From NCBI GenBank assembly GCA_012515085.1, contig JAAYZB010000029.1:1-5950 (forward strand): a stretch of DNA of 5,950 bases, given 5' to 3'. Origin of the DNA: Acholeplasmataceae bacterium. GTDB taxonomy: Bacteria; Bacillota_I; Bacilli_A; Izemoplasmatales; Hujiaoplasmataceae. Below, in pieces: positions 5,020 to 5,950 of the stretch (its first letter is position 1; every line of letters starts with the position of its first letter). The notes beneath the pieces were generated by a model. It did not search any database. It saw only the letters and a list, made by a program, of their open reading frames with translations, and had not been told where the DNA came from. Both the position numbers and the translations under genes were made by a program.

Positions 5020-5950
5020 ATGTTGGAAGAACTGCTAAAAGAATGTCAAAGTAGTCCGTTAAATGCAGAAACAGCTGAGAAACTTATCGCTTTGCGATCT
5101 GAGGCATTGGCGGAAAAAACCTATCCGATCTATTGGGAAGCTACTCGGTTGCTGGCCAATTTTTATGAGTCCAATCAAGAATTTGATCAAGCGATTTTAT
5201 TGCTGAAAGAACCATTAGAAAATGAAATCAGTGAACAGTTTCAACCGACAGTTGCTTTGGTGGATCAACTGATTGGTTTGTTATTGAAGACGGAAGATTT
5301 TGTGGAATTGGAAGCTGTTCTTCATTACCGGGAACGATTTATAGAAGAAAACAAGGCGTTGAAGCGAATGCAGTTGTTTTATCTCGCTGTCTGTTATGAA
5401 GGATTAAAGAAAACCGATCTCGCCATTCAGACGCTTCTTTCAATCCCCGATACGCTTTCCAGTAGCAACCTTGTCAGTAAATATTTAAAACTTGCTTTGC
5501 TGTACCTGGATAAGAAAGAAATCGCGAAAGCAGAAGAAATGGCCCTCTATGCCCGTCATTTCGATCGAGAACAGAAAAATCCAATCTTTCTGTTGGTGGA
5601 TTCCGATCTAGCGTATCAGAAAGGTGATTACCTGAACGCGTTAGAACATTACCAATCGTATTATCTGGCTGCCAAAGTTAAAAATCGATATTTAGAACGA
5701 TTTATACGTATCAACCTACAACTACTTAATTTGGAAGATGCCTGGGCATTTTTCATCGAACATCTTCCGAAAGTCGAGCGAATGATCTCGAAACACGCCC
5801 GGCGCGAGTTCTATCAAGCTGGCTTGGATCTCAGTTTAAAATATCAACAGTTGGAAATGGTGTTGACTCTTAAGGAAAAATTGGCCATGCTTGATCATCC
5901 CTCTCAAGTAACCGTGGATTCTTTTCAAGGGCTCGAGCGGCTGTTGAAAA
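5020..5950 (+). CDS. TPR-like helical-repeat protein, 3' end missing
   Basis: An open frame starts at ATG 5020 and runs without a stop for 310 codons to the end of the window. The product is cytoplasmic by appearance, without signal peptide or membrane helix, and almost wholly helical. Tetratricopeptide-like helix pairs can be seen at about 40-66 (ANFYESNQEFDQAILLL), 76-108 (degenerate), 118-142 (FYLAVCYEGLKKTDLAI), 152-181 (LALLYLDKKEIAKAEEMA) and 190-220 (DLAYQKGDYLNALEHYQSY). Weaker helices continue to about 290. The small-large residue pattern and the repeated Gly/Asn/Lys turn followed by Ala-Leu/Ile fit TPR well. Such arrays bind partners or peptides and often precede an output domain, but none is visible here. 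It begins 10 bases after the phosphoesterase stop, so it is the third gene of the rdgB operon. Function unknown. Confidence 0.85.
   Translation, partial: MLEELLKECQSSPLNAETAEKLIALRSEALAEKTYPIYWEATRLLANFYESNQEFDQAILLLKEPLENEISEQFQPTVALVDQLIGLLLKTEDFVELEAVLHYRERFIEENKALKRMQLFYLAVCYEGLKKTDLAIQTLLSIPDTLSSSNLVSKYLKLALLYLDKKEIAKAEEMALYARHFDREQKNPIFLLVDSDLAYQKGDYLNALEHYQSYYLAAKVKNRYLERFIRINLQLLNLEDAWAFFIEHLPKVERMISKHARREFYQAGLDLSLKYQQLEMVLTLKEKLAMLDHPSQVTVDSFQGLERLLK

Overview
The window is a mostly housekeeping stretch of a low-GC, Gram-positive-type bacterium. GC is about 40 % by eye. Ribosome binding sites are strong Shine-Dalgarno types, one promoter is near-consensus sigma-A type, and there is a clear intrinsic terminator. 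The order S1-type protein, then der, then an HU gene, and the pair rdgB (ysnA) plus YsnB/YfcE-type phosphodiesterase, are arrangements I associate with Bacillota and their wall-less relatives. TGA ends at least two genes (rdgB and the CPBP gene) and tryptophans are encoded by TGG, so the standard bacterial code is in use. That argues against Mycoplasma/Spiroplasma proper but leaves Bacilli, Erysipelotrichia, Haloplasma, Izemoplasma or Acholeplasma-like lineages open. This placement is inference, not proof.

Layout. Bases 1-909 (+) are the 3' part of a gene for a ribosomal-protein-S1-like RNA-binding protein whose start lies outside the window. After 28 bases comes der (938-2245, +), a two-GTPase-domain ribosome assembly factor, probably in the same transcript. 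A short spacer holds a weak possible terminator and a near-consensus promoter for an HU-type nucleoid protein gene (2350-2622, +). A hairpin with T-runs on both sides (about 2630-2667) ends the HU gene and, converging from the other side, a minus-strand gene (2674-3768) for a CPBP-family (CAAX protease/bacteriocin-processing type) membrane protease. A 148-base spacer (3769-3916) contains divergent promoters for that gene and for a rightward operon: rdgB (3917-4501), a small metallophosphoesterase (4498-5010, ATGA overlap) and a TPR-type helical-repeat protein (from 5020, running off the window).

How the genes relate. The first three belong to translation, ribosome biogenesis and chromosome packaging. 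RdgB clears deaminated purine nucleoside triphosphates. The phosphodiesterase is its usual small neighbour with no firm physiological role. The TPR protein is most likely a cytoplasmic scaffold or sensor part, with its C-terminal half unseen. The CPBP protease is the only accessory-looking gene.

I found no mobile element, CRISPR array, RNA gene or clear novel system. The points most worth a second look are a beta-rich, FxLYD-like extracytoplasmic insert in the CPBP protease, an altered DNA-binding arm motif in HU, an altered switch motif in the second GTPase domain of Der, and the unfinished TPR protein. No gene-free stretch is longer than 300 bases.
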